From the NCBI GenBank assembly GCA_966211965.1, contig CBIHON010000006.1, positions 1 through 64,000 on the forward strand: a stretch of 64,000 nt of DNA, written 5' to 3'. Position numbers and translations under genes: made by a program. The DNA is from CBIHON01 sp966211965. GTDB lineage: Bacteria > Pseudomonadota > Gammaproteobacteria > Burkholderiales > Burkholderiaceae_D. Under the pieces are notes generated by a model, which saw nothing but the letters and a program-made list of their open reading frames with translations, did not search any database and was not told where the DNA came from. Position 1 is the first letter of the stretch. Every line of letters starts with the position of its first letter. Below, piece by piece: positions 1 to 7,026 of this stretch.

Positions 1-2
1 GA

Positions 3-1403
3 CCTGCTACTCAAGCGGTTGTTCGAGTAAATTTTCATTTTCAAACAGGCTCTTATCAGGTATGGGACGCACTTATACGGCTACCAGCTTGGCTGCGTAA
101 TCCCAGCTTCGAAGGCTTCATGATCGAGGCACTCGAGGATTTCGAAGCACGCTTCTTCGCTCCCCATGCCCAACACAGACATCTTCTAGACCGCTTCCAA
201 GCCAAATCTGGAACGCTCACCCGGTCTGATCTTATCGAAGTGTTCGATTCATTTTTAGCCTTTGAAACAGCGCACCCTCAGACTGCACGTGTTCAGACTC
301 TGGTTACGCCGGCCCTTCCCGCGACATTAATCTGGCTCGCTCGCGATCCTGGTCGTGTCCGGCGTGCGCGACCGTTCTATAGTCCTTTTTCAGGCATTCG
401 CGCCGCAAGTGATGAGAAGCTGCGAGGAGACCTGATCAATGAATTTGGAGATGATCTCGGCAATTTCTTTGCCAATTCGATCGAGGTCGACATTCGTGCG
501 TCCGCTAGTCGCGCCAACGCTGAGGCAAGCTTCGCTGCTGCCATGCACGAAGCCTTCCCAGAACTCGATGTTGGTGCGAGAACAATGGCATCTGCCTTCA
601 CCGCCTTGACTGATCTTGTAGCACGATCTAGGGGTGTAATGCTTGAGAGAAGCCAAGTCCTCAATGTGCTCGACAGTGTGCTTGGACTTTCTCTCATTTT
701 AGACAGAAGACTTCACATCCACATTCGGTCAGATCGCAACGGCCCCGGGACCGATGCTATCGAAATCGACGCAAAATCCTTCGCGGGCACAGACGCCTCA
801 TTTCCCCCACCAGCGCGCTGGCGCTTGGATCTGCTTGAACCACTGGAGAGTACCGCCCGTTGGGCACGAGAGCGCAATCATCAGCGTATTCTGCTCTCGG
901 GGTCGTACCGCCTTTCGACCGCATTCGCATTTGGTTGGTCATTTCGTTCAGCTATTGGATTCGAAATCGATATCGACACGCGTTCTGGATTTTGGGCAAC
1001 CGACGAGCACCCATCACCAGATATGCTGCCGCTTCCTTGGCGGATTTCTTCATCTCATCGCTTAGTTGATAACCAATTGGTAGTTGCAGCCGGGGTACTG
1101 CGGGATCCAAGCGTTGACGTGAAAAATTTCCTTGGGTTGTCGGAGGAGAACGACCTATTGACGGCAACCTTCCCCAGAGCGCTGGTGAACGGGACTGAAG
1201 CCCAAGCCTTCGTTCAAGCTATAAAAGCAGCAGTATCTCAAGCTGTCTCTGAACTAAAACCTACAGCTATATCTCTTTTTCTTGCAGGGCCAGCTGCGCT
1301 GGCCGTCACACTGGGACATCGATGGAATACGTTTCCACCTACACAGATTCACGAGTTTATTGCTAACGAACGACGCTACGTGCCGACAATCATGGTTGGC
1401 TAA
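3..1403 (+). CDS. SAVED-domain protein, C-terminal part (CBASS-type cyclic-oligonucleotide sensor/effector)
   Basis: The reading frame is open from the first complete codon, so the N-terminus lies outside the window and 466 residues are visible. The last 200 or so residues look like a SAVED domain: an HIHIRS strand, an AIEID segment, and a closing LFLAGPAALAVTLG motif followed by a YVPTI end. SAVED domains bind cyclic oligonucleotides made by CD-NTases and are fused to effectors such as the Cap4 DNA nuclease. The effector domain and any cyclase gene would lie to the left and are not seen. The first internal ATG (120) is not taken as the start because the upstream codons encode sensible protein. 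The family call comes from motif memory without a profile search. Confidence 0.6.
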   Translation, partial: PATQAVVRVNFHFQTGSYQVWDALIRLPAWLRNPSFEGFMIEALEDFEARFFAPHAQHRHLLDRFQAKSGTLTRSDLIEVFDSFLAFETAHPQTARVQTLVTPALPATLIWLARDPGRVRRARPFYSPFSGIRAASDEKLRGDLINEFGDDLGNFFANSIEVDIRASASRANAEASFAAAMHEAFPELDVGARTMASAFTALTDLVARSRGVMLERSQVLNVLDSVLGLSLILDRRLHIHIRSDRNGPGTDAIEIDAKSFAGTDASFPPPARWRLDLLEPLESTARWARERNHQRILLSGSYRLSTAFAFGWSFRSAIGFEIDIDTRSGFWATDEHPSPDMLPLPWRISSSHRLVDNQLVVAAGVLRDPSVDVKNFLGLSEENDLLTATFPRALVNGTEAQAFVQAIKAAVSQAVSELKPTAISLFLAGPAALAVTLGHRWNTFPPTQIHEFIANERRYVPTIMVG

Positions 1404-1682
1404 TCCTCACTTCATCTGGAAACAGATCTGTAGAAAATAAAGGTGACTATCCGCTTGCACTTTATCGCAAAAATAGTTGTTCTGAAATGTAGGCAATTAT
1501 TGCTAACTACCGACGAGTTTGAACAAAAATGTCAGAAAATTAGCTTCCCTGAACCCACACAGGTCTTTATGCTGTCCAAGCCGCGAAGCCGTCAACGCTT
1601 TCCGGCAACACAAAAGGCGCTGGCCTGAGATGCGCGAACATCCCAAGCCAGCTAACCACAACCGACTATTAAGGAGTCAATC

Positions 1683-1922
1683 GTGGCTGGAATCAATCAT
1701 AAGCCAAAAAAGCAATCTCCCCCAACAGGGACGCGACAAGAGCGCCGTCTCAAAGTGTCATCAATACTGTCCGACCAAACCAGCAAGACGCAAGGCAAGA
1801 CTCAAGTGAAGGTGCCCTGGATACGCATGCAGGGGAAATGGCTGGAACAGGCGGGGTTCGAGATACGCACTTCCGTGCGTATTCGGGTCATGACGGGATG
1901 TCTGGTACTGACAACTGAGTAA
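1683..1922 (+). CDS. symE: SymE-like type I toxin
   Basis: This 79-residue protein has the SymE signature in its C-terminal half: VPWIRMQGKWLEQAGFEI, then VRIRVMTGCLVLTTE at the very end. SymE is an AbrB-fold toxin in enterobacteria, usually held in check by an overlapping antisense RNA (SymR). The start is GTG at 1683 with AAGGAG at 1671-1676. The N-terminal 40 residues are basic and poorly conserved. I could not point to a convincing minus-strand SymR promoter. The preceding 279 bases (1404-1682) contain no supportable gene and may hold the symE leader. Confidence 0.85.
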   Translation: MAGINHKPKKQSPPTGTRQERRLKVSSILSDQTSKTQGKTQVKVPWIRMQGKWLEQAGFEIRTSVRIRVMTGCLVLTTE

Positions 1923-1950
1923 TTGTTTTACATGTCACAACCGGCCAGGA

Positions 1951-2403
1951 TCAACGATCGGTTTCGCTGCAAACTAGTCCGATCCTGGCACGTTGTTCAT
2001 CCCACAAAGCCGGCGGATCGACGGCCAGATCAAACAGCGTCAAATCCGGCGGAAGCCTCTCATCGAGAATCGCCTCCACAATGTCCGGCGCCAAGGTCGT
2101 GAGATTTACCATCCGGCTGACGTAACTATTGTCGACGCCTTCCTTTTCCGCGATTTCCTTCAGCGATTTGACTTCGCCCGACTCCAGCATGGCGAGCCAG
2201 CGGTGTCCGCGAGCGAGGGCCAGCTGCAATGGAGTGGGTTCGGTATCCCATGGCCGAGGCTTGACTGTCTCGCCATTTGGCAACGTCACCAACTTGCGGC
2301 CGCTGCGGCGCTTGATTTGAATCGGGATAGCGAGCGTGAGGCGGCCGGAACTGTCGGAAATCGTTTCCGGTACACCCGTCTGGTCGATGCGCATCGAGCT
2401 CAT
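1951..2403 (-). CDS. ParB-like helix-turn-helix protein of the recombinase cassette
   Basis: This 150-residue protein carries a helix-turn-helix around residues 78-115 (SLKEIAEKEGVDNSYVSRMV), resembling the HTH of ParB/KorB-like proteins. The N-terminus is strand-rich. It overlaps the start side of the upstream serine recombinase stop by 4 bases and closes a three- or four-gene minus-strand operon. Proteins of this kind are repeatedly found directly after such recombinases, so a role as recombination directionality or regulatory partner is plausible, but this is inferred from position only. Confidence 0.75.
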   Translation of the reverse strand: MSSMRIDQTGVPETISDSSGRLTLAIPIQIKRRSGRKLVTLPNGETVKPRPWDTEPTPLQLALARGHRWLAMLESGEVKSLKEIAEKEGVDNSYVSRMVNLTTLAPDIVEAILDERLPPDLTLFDLAVDPPALWDEQRARIGLVCSETDR

Positions 2404-3755
2404 GCCGTTTCCTCCACTTGCGCCACCGACGGGTCAGGTTGAAGTTCCAACACCAGGCGTTCAATACCGTTGGTTCGAAGCCGCACTTGAATTTCGTTCG
2501 GCGACACGATCACTTTTTCGACAAGCAGGCGCACGATCCGGATCTGCTCTGCCGGAAACAGTTGATCCCAAATCGCCTCCAGCCGAATCATTGCGACCGT
2601 TACCTTTGCGTTGTCGAGTGTCGGATCAAGCTCGATGGCCTTCGCGGTGATATCGGCGAGCATTTCAGGCGCGCGCAAAACGGCACGCAGCTGGTCCAGC
2701 ACGGTTGATTCGAGTTCCGCGGCCGGCAGACGCGGCAAGCCGGATACGCCGGCATGTTCCTTGGCGTCGCGTTGCGGGATGTAGTAACGATAGCGGCGGC
2801 CATTTTTCTTGGTGGTGTGCCAGGGTGACAATGCGCGTCCATCGTTGCCGAATACAATGCCCTTGAGCAGGAATTGCACGGTGGCTCGCGTGGCATTGCC
2901 GCGCTTGCGGCCATTGGTGGCGAGAATGGCTTGCACATCGTCCCATACTGTTTGCTCAACAATCGGCGGGTGTTCCGCTTTATACCACTGCTCTTTGTGA
3001 CGTAATTCGCCAAGGTAGGTGCGATTGTTCAGCAGCTTGTAAATCAGGCTCTTGTCGATGGGGGTTCCTTCGCGTACCCGGCCGTCCTGCGTGGTCCAGG
3101 CTTTCGAGGTTACGCCATCCAGACGCAGTTCCTTGACCAGCAAGGTCGAGGAACCCAGTTCGGTGAAACGCTTGAAGACATGTCGAACGATCTTGGCTTC
3201 TTTCTCATTGATGACCAGTCGCCGGTTTTCGACGTCATAACCGAGCGGCGGCACTCCGCCCATCCACATGCCTTTGCGTTTGCTGGCGGCGATCTTGTCG
3301 CGTATGCGTTCGCCGGTCACTTCGCGTTCGAATTGCGCAAAGGACAGCAGGATGTTGAGCATCAGCCGACCCATCGATGTCGTGGTGTTGAATTGCTGCG
3401 TCACCGAGACGAATGAAACGCCGTGGCGCTCAAAGACGTCGATCATCCTTGAAAAGTCCGCAAGGCTGCGCGTAAGCCGGTCGATCTTGTAGACCACGAC
3501 GATGTCGATCTTGCCGGCCTCGATATCGGCCAGAAGGCGCTTCACGCCCGGGCGATCCATATTCCCGCCCGAGAATGCCGGATCGTCATAGTCATCGGCA
3601 ACGGGAATCCAGCCTTCGGCACGCTGGCTGGCGATATAGGCATGCCCCGCATCGCGTTGCGCATCGATGGAGTTGTACTCTTGATCGAGACCCTCTTCGC
3701 TGGACTTGCGCGTATACACCGCGCAACGGCGGCGCTGTTTCAAGACTTCGCTCAT
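2400..3755 (-). CDS. Large serine recombinase (resolvase/invertase family)
   Basis: Residues 10-160 form a resolvase domain. The nucleophile motif YTRKS is at 14-18 (Ser18), with VVYKIDRLTRS and the FAQFEREVTGERIRDK stretch leading into helix E. A Recombinase domain follows, with the MWMGGVPPLGYDV motif near 190. Length 451 is at the short end for large serine recombinases. The zinc-ribbon-like segment (KGIVFGNDGRALSPWHT) has no cysteines where classical members have CxxC, and no long coiled coil is obvious. The gene overlaps DUF2924 upstream and the HTH gene downstream by 4 bases each, so translation is probably coupled. It catalyses site-specific DNA exchange and may mobilise the surrounding island, but no attachment site was recognised. 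Confidence 0.93.
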   Translation of the reverse strand: MSEVLKQRRRCAVYTRKSSEEGLDQEYNSIDAQRDAGHAYIASQRAEGWIPVADDYDDPAFSGGNMDRPGVKRLLADIEAGKIDIVVVYKIDRLTRSLADFSRMIDVFERHGVSFVSVTQQFNTTTSMGRLMLNILLSFAQFEREVTGERIRDKIAASKRKGMWMGGVPPLGYDVENRRLVINEKEAKIVRHVFKRFTELGSSTLLVKELRLDGVTSKAWTTQDGRVREGTPIDKSLIYKLLNNRTYLGELRHKEQWYKAEHPPIVEQTVWDDVQAILATNGRKRGNATRATVQFLLKGIVFGNDGRALSPWHTTKKNGRRYRYYIPQRDAKEHAGVSGLPRLPAAELESTVLDQLRAVLRAPEMLADITAKAIELDPTLDNAKVTVAMIRLEAIWDQLFPAEQIRIVRLLVEKVIVSPNEIQVRLRTNGIERLVLELQPDPSVAQVEETA

Positions 3756-4246
3756 TGCCGGCCTCCCTGCTTTTTCTTGGATTTGCCGGGTGCCTTGAGC
3801 CCGAAAAACAGCGGTCCCGACCAGCGCGTGCCAGTAATCTCGTGCGCAATCATCGACAGGCTTTGATAGAGCCGACCTTCAAATTCGTATTGGCTATCCT
3901 GCGTGACTCTGACGTAATGCACTTTTCCCTGATACTCGCGGGTCAGGACTGTGCCAGAAACCGGACGAACATCGCGGTCGCGTTTCTTGAGTTGGCCGGT
4001 ATCGACCAGCGCCTTGATGCGCCGCTTGTTACGATCGAGGAGTGCCGCGTTGGTTTTGCGGCATTCGACTTCCTGGAGTTTGTAGGCAATGCGACGCTCA
4101 AGGAATTGCCGGTTGTACGTGGTCGCTTCACTGCCGAACAAGCGCAGCCAGAGTGCCTTGATCTCTTCGATGGGGAGATCCGGCAATTGCATGATCTGGG
4201 CTACCACGGACGGCTGCGGTGCAATTGTTTTGGATGATGCGTTCAT
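3752..4246 (-). CDS. DUF2924 domain-containing protein
   Basis: This 164-residue protein is recognised by the LRFGSEATTYNRQFLERRIAYKLQE-type helical segment and the VRPVSGTVLTREYQG and YEFEGRLYQSLSMIAHEITG motifs typical of DUF2924. Function is unknown, but the family is nearly always next to a large serine recombinase as here. The start at 4246 is preferred over the upstream ATG at 4309 because GGAG lies 8 bases before it and the extra 21 residues do not look conserved. The C-terminus is lysine-rich. It overlaps the recombinase start by 4 bases. Confidence 0.9.
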   Translation of the reverse strand: MNASSKTIAPQPSVVAQIMQLPDLPIEEIKALWLRLFGSEATTYNRQFLERRIAYKLQEVECRKTNAALLDRNKRRIKALVDTGQLKKRDRDVRPVSGTVLTREYQGKVHYVRVTQDSQYEFEGRLYQSLSMIAHEITGTRWSGPLFFGLKAPGKSKKKQGGRQ

Positions 4247-4256
4247 GAGGACTCCG

Positions 4257-4460
4257 TTATTCTCTAGTTGACGGGTTACCATGAACGCTCTGGTTACCGG
4301 AAAAGCCAAGTAAAACTTCGCCCTCCGTTACACTATTTACGGACTTGGAAACTGCTCCGCAACGCAAGCGGATCAGCGCTGCCGCCAGCAGAAATGCGAC
4401 CTCATGTCGACGCTGCTCTGGTGTCATGCTCTCTGGAGAAAAGTGGTTGATATATTGCAT
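4257..4460 (-). CDS. Small conserved protein upstream of the recombinase cassette
   Basis: A 67-residue protein with a PEQRRHEVAFLLAAALIRLR core, a pattern I associate with short proteins preceding DUF2924/recombinase cassettes. The ATG at 4460 is chosen because GGAAGG sits 6 bases before it; the ATG at 4466 directly abuts that ribosome binding site and would have no spacing. It ends 11 bases before the DUF2924 start and so is probably the first gene of the minus-strand operon. Function is unknown. Confidence 0.6.
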   Translation of the reverse strand: MQYINHFSPESMTPEQRRHEVAFLLAAALIRLRCGAVSKSVNSVTEGEVLLGFSGNQSVHGNPSTRE

Positions 4461-4687
4461 TGGCATCCTTCCCTAAATGTCACACTCGCTGGAAAACGAT
4501 AGTGTCGGCTCAGAAACCCAGCCATGGCCATCAGGGAATTTGAGGCAGAAGCGGACGGCTAAGGTCCAATGCGGAAATACACTAAATAATAGATAGCGGA
4601 GCAGCTGTTTCAACACCTCCATCAATGCCGCTAGCGCGGGGTTTCGTTTCATCCACCGTTATTTCCATTAAAAAGGGTGCGAATTAA

Positions 4688-4707
4688 TACTGTTTTTTTA
4701 TACAGTA
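4688..4707 (+). promoter_or_regulatory. LexA (SOS) box overlapping a sigma70 promoter
   Basis: The sequence TACTGT-N8-ACAGTA matches the E. coli LexA consensus at every specified position, with an AT-only spacer. It overlaps a perfect -10 hexamer TATAAT at 4706-4711; the -35 region is weak. The box ends 34 bases before the ATG at 4742, which has AGGAGG at 4731-4736. LexA binding here would block the promoter of the operon that ends in polB, itself an SOS gene in E. coli. The rest of 4461-4741 holds no gene. Confidence 0.88.
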
Positions 4708-4741
4708 TAATTGCGTTCGGGGAAATTGAGAGGAGGAATCA

Positions 4742-6001
4742 ATGAAACTCAATAACGGGGATTTACAAAAAGGAATCAACGATGCCGAAAAGCTGAGCAA
4801 GCTGCTCTCGCACCTTGCGCCGGAAACATTTCGTGAATTCATGGTGAGCGAATTCGCTCTTCCGATGCCGGAACTGGATAAAAAACAGCCGAAAAAAGAA
4901 CAACGCGAGCTGATGGAGCATGTCTTATCCGCTCTCGACGTAGCAGCCCGGCAAAAAATTGAAGAGGTCGCTGAGAAACTGGTTTTGCTCAGTGACGGGC
5001 CGGGTCAGGACGTGGTGGACGGATTTCGCCACGACGTTTTCGACAGCGCCGCCAAGACAGTCTTCGATGCGCTGCAGAACCAATACGAACGCGCATTGTG
5101 GCTGTACCAGCATGAAGCGGATCTCTTTAAGGAAGCGCTCGACTCCCGGCAAGCCGATGTGCTGCGGCAGAGCGTCACTTGCTATTCCGGGTTCGTCGCT
5201 CCAACACATCTTGCGGTAGCGACAAGCGCATCGGCAAGAGATCGATTTCATGAAGGAATCGCCGAACAGTTTGGATGCGGCAAGGATGCGGTGGCCGTGC
5301 AAATTTTCAAACGACTGCGTCCCGACACGCAGACCGGCGCAGACGTCGCGCTTTACCAGATCAGCATTCATCACAACCGCCCGCCTGAAATCGTCGATTG
5401 CGTGCAGGCGAGCGAATTGGTATCGCAAGAGGTAATTCGCGCAGTCGCTTCTCATATCACGTACGAACCGGCCAACGGCCATCTTGAAGTGTTGTCGCGC
5501 GATCCCGAGAGTCGCGCCACGCTTGCGCGCCTGGCGGCGGACATGCTTTTGCAATCGCCGATTTCCGGCGAGAAGATTCCGCTGAAACAGTACGACTACC
5601 AAAGCCTCGCCGCGCCGCGTCATTTCGATATCACGGGCGAAGACATTACGTCGGTGAAAGTGACCGAGCTTGGGTATACGCAAGCGTATCGGACGCTGTT
5701 GGTGAAAATCCTGGCTGGCGACGGGGATGATATTTATACGGCGGCAAAATCCATCGTCGGCCCCACCTTCGATTTTCGTCATCATCATTTGACTTACGCG
5801 AAACTGTCGATCCGTTTGAAGAAAATTGGCAAAGGCCGCGCCCGCACGATCGCCATCGTTCTCCGTGAAGACAACAAGTGCAACATCAAAACCAAACGCG
5901 AGAAAGATCGGGCGCTCTGCGACCGATTGCTCGCCAAATGGAAACTGGTGAAGGAAATCGGCGATGCCGGCGCAGATCCTCTCAACGAGCTCGCTGCTTG
6001 A
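4742..6001 (+). CDS. Uncharacterised protein, first gene of the SOS-type polB operon
   Basis: I do not recognise this 419-residue protein. It is soluble, with a charged helical N-terminal half (helices up to about residue 150), a mixed middle region, and a basic C-terminal third (RLKKIGKGRARTIAIV, IKTKREKDRALCDRLLAKW) that could contact nucleic acid or a partner. No Walker, nuclease or polymerase motif is visible. The start has AGGAGG 5 bases upstream and lies behind a LexA box. The stop lies 38 bases inside the next gene, so the two are translationally coupled. A role in DNA-damage response is inferred from regulation and from polB downstream, not from the protein itself. Confidence 0.8.
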   Translation: MKLNNGDLQKGINDAEKLSKLLSHLAPETFREFMVSEFALPMPELDKKQPKKEQRELMEHVLSALDVAARQKIEEVAEKLVLLSDGPGQDVVDGFRHDVFDSAAKTVFDALQNQYERALWLYQHEADLFKEALDSRQADVLRQSVTCYSGFVAPTHLAVATSASARDRFHEGIAEQFGCGKDAVAVQIFKRLRPDTQTGADVALYQISIHHNRPPEIVDCVQASELVSQEVIRAVASHITYEPANGHLEVLSRDPESRATLARLAADMLLQSPISGEKIPLKQYDYQSLAAPRHFDITGEDITSVKVTELGYTQAYRTLLVKILAGDGDDIYTAAKSIVGPTFDFRHHHLTYAKLSIRLKKIGKGRARTIAIVLREDNKCNIKTKREKDRALCDRLLAKWKLVKEIGDAGADPLNELAA

Positions 6002-6968
6002 ACTGATTGATTTGTTCGAGCGATCTCGGCAATCAATTACCGACGGTGACGGCCAGCGCTTGTTAGGCATGCCGGGTTGGGACTTCTTGCCCGCTGTCTC
6101 CCTGTCGGCGGCTGAACTGTCCGCATGGACGACACGCATCGGATACGCCGGTCATTATCTGGCCGATCGCGGCGATGAGCGCGTGGCCGTCGAGTTGGAG
6201 GCAAGCGAGGGTTCATCCAATTACTGTTATCGATGCCCGGCGACGTTCCGTATGAAATCGATATCGGCAGATGCAGCGGCAGTTTATGCCATCAACAACA
6301 CCAAGTGGCTGAACGCTGTCGCGGATCTGCTCACCATCCCGCAAGCCTTGCGCAAGGGGATCGAATTCCCCGCGCTTGATGGAGCGTTATGGTTGCTCGG
6401 CAAAGCGAGAATCGGTTCCGCGCACACTGACGTTTGGATGGCGCGCGGACTCGCACAATCGGTCGATGAAGTCTTCCGGCATTTTCATTCGCATCTGCTG
6501 CCGGATCAAGGCGTCATCCTCTCGTCCGGCGTGAAACTGCCTGACTTCGTTCGCCCTCCGCGAAATTATCGCTTCGCCGCTCTGCGTGATGTGCTGATCG
6601 ACTACCTTCCCGAACCTCGCCTCGACATTGATTTGCTCCATCGCATTCTGTCCACACCCGTCGATGGGGCGCTGCGCCCCGTTCTGCCGGTGCATTTCAA
6701 CGAATACACCAACACACTGACGATTCGCAGCAAGGTCGAACCGTGGCGCATCAAGGGGAAGCGTCAGGCCGCTGCCGTCAAATACATGTTCGAGCAATTC
6801 AAAAATGGGCGGCACTGGCTTGGCCCAGACGAGATTCTCGCAGCGGCCTTCCCGGATAAAGAGGATGGAAAAAGTCGACGAATGCAAAATCTCTTCAGTG
6901 GAAATGACGCATGGAAAGACTACATCGACAATCCCGAAAAAGGAAAGTACGGCTTCCGACTCGACTGA
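5964..6968 (+). CDS. Uncharacterised protein, second gene of the SOS-type polB operon
   Basis: I do not recognise this 334-residue protein. The ATG at 5964 has AAGGA at 5951-5955 and lies inside the preceding gene (38-base overlap). A short YCYRCP motif occurs near residue 92. The C-terminal 75 residues (RQAAAVKYMFEQFKNG, LGPDEILAAAF, then FRLD at the end) resemble a winged-helix arrangement with a terminal beta hairpin, but this is only a pattern impression. PolB starts 58 bases downstream on the same strand with no terminator between. The unit behaves like a fixed three-gene operon; a role as accessory factor of Pol II is a hypothesis. Confidence 0.8.
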   Translation: MPAQILSTSSLLELIDLFERSRQSITDGDGQRLLGMPGWDFLPAVSLSAAELSAWTTRIGYAGHYLADRGDERVAVELEASEGSSNYCYRCPATFRMKSISADAAAVYAINNTKWLNAVADLLTIPQALRKGIEFPALDGALWLLGKARIGSAHTDVWMARGLAQSVDEVFRHFHSHLLPDQGVILSSGVKLPDFVRPPRNYRFAALRDVLIDYLPEPRLDIDLLHRILSTPVDGALRPVLPVHFNEYTNTLTIRSKVEPWRIKGKRQAAAVKYMFEQFKNGRHWLGPDEILAAAFPDKEDGKSRRMQNLFSGNDAWKDYIDNPEKGKYGFRLD

Positions 6969-7026
6969 TTCGTTGGAATGCAGTGCGGAACATTTACGCA
7001 GATACCGCTTAATTAAAGGCAGCACG

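Noticed and set aside
2400..3755. Serine recombinase as the integrase of the lambda-like prophage
   Set aside because: It is separated from the early genes by polB, VOC and DUF3565 genes and belongs to its own four-gene cassette; linkage cannot be shown.
4925..6139. Minus-strand open frame of 404 codons opposite the first unknown SOS gene
   Set aside because: Same shadow effect; the plus-strand gene has a strong ribosome site, promoter and coupled neighbour.
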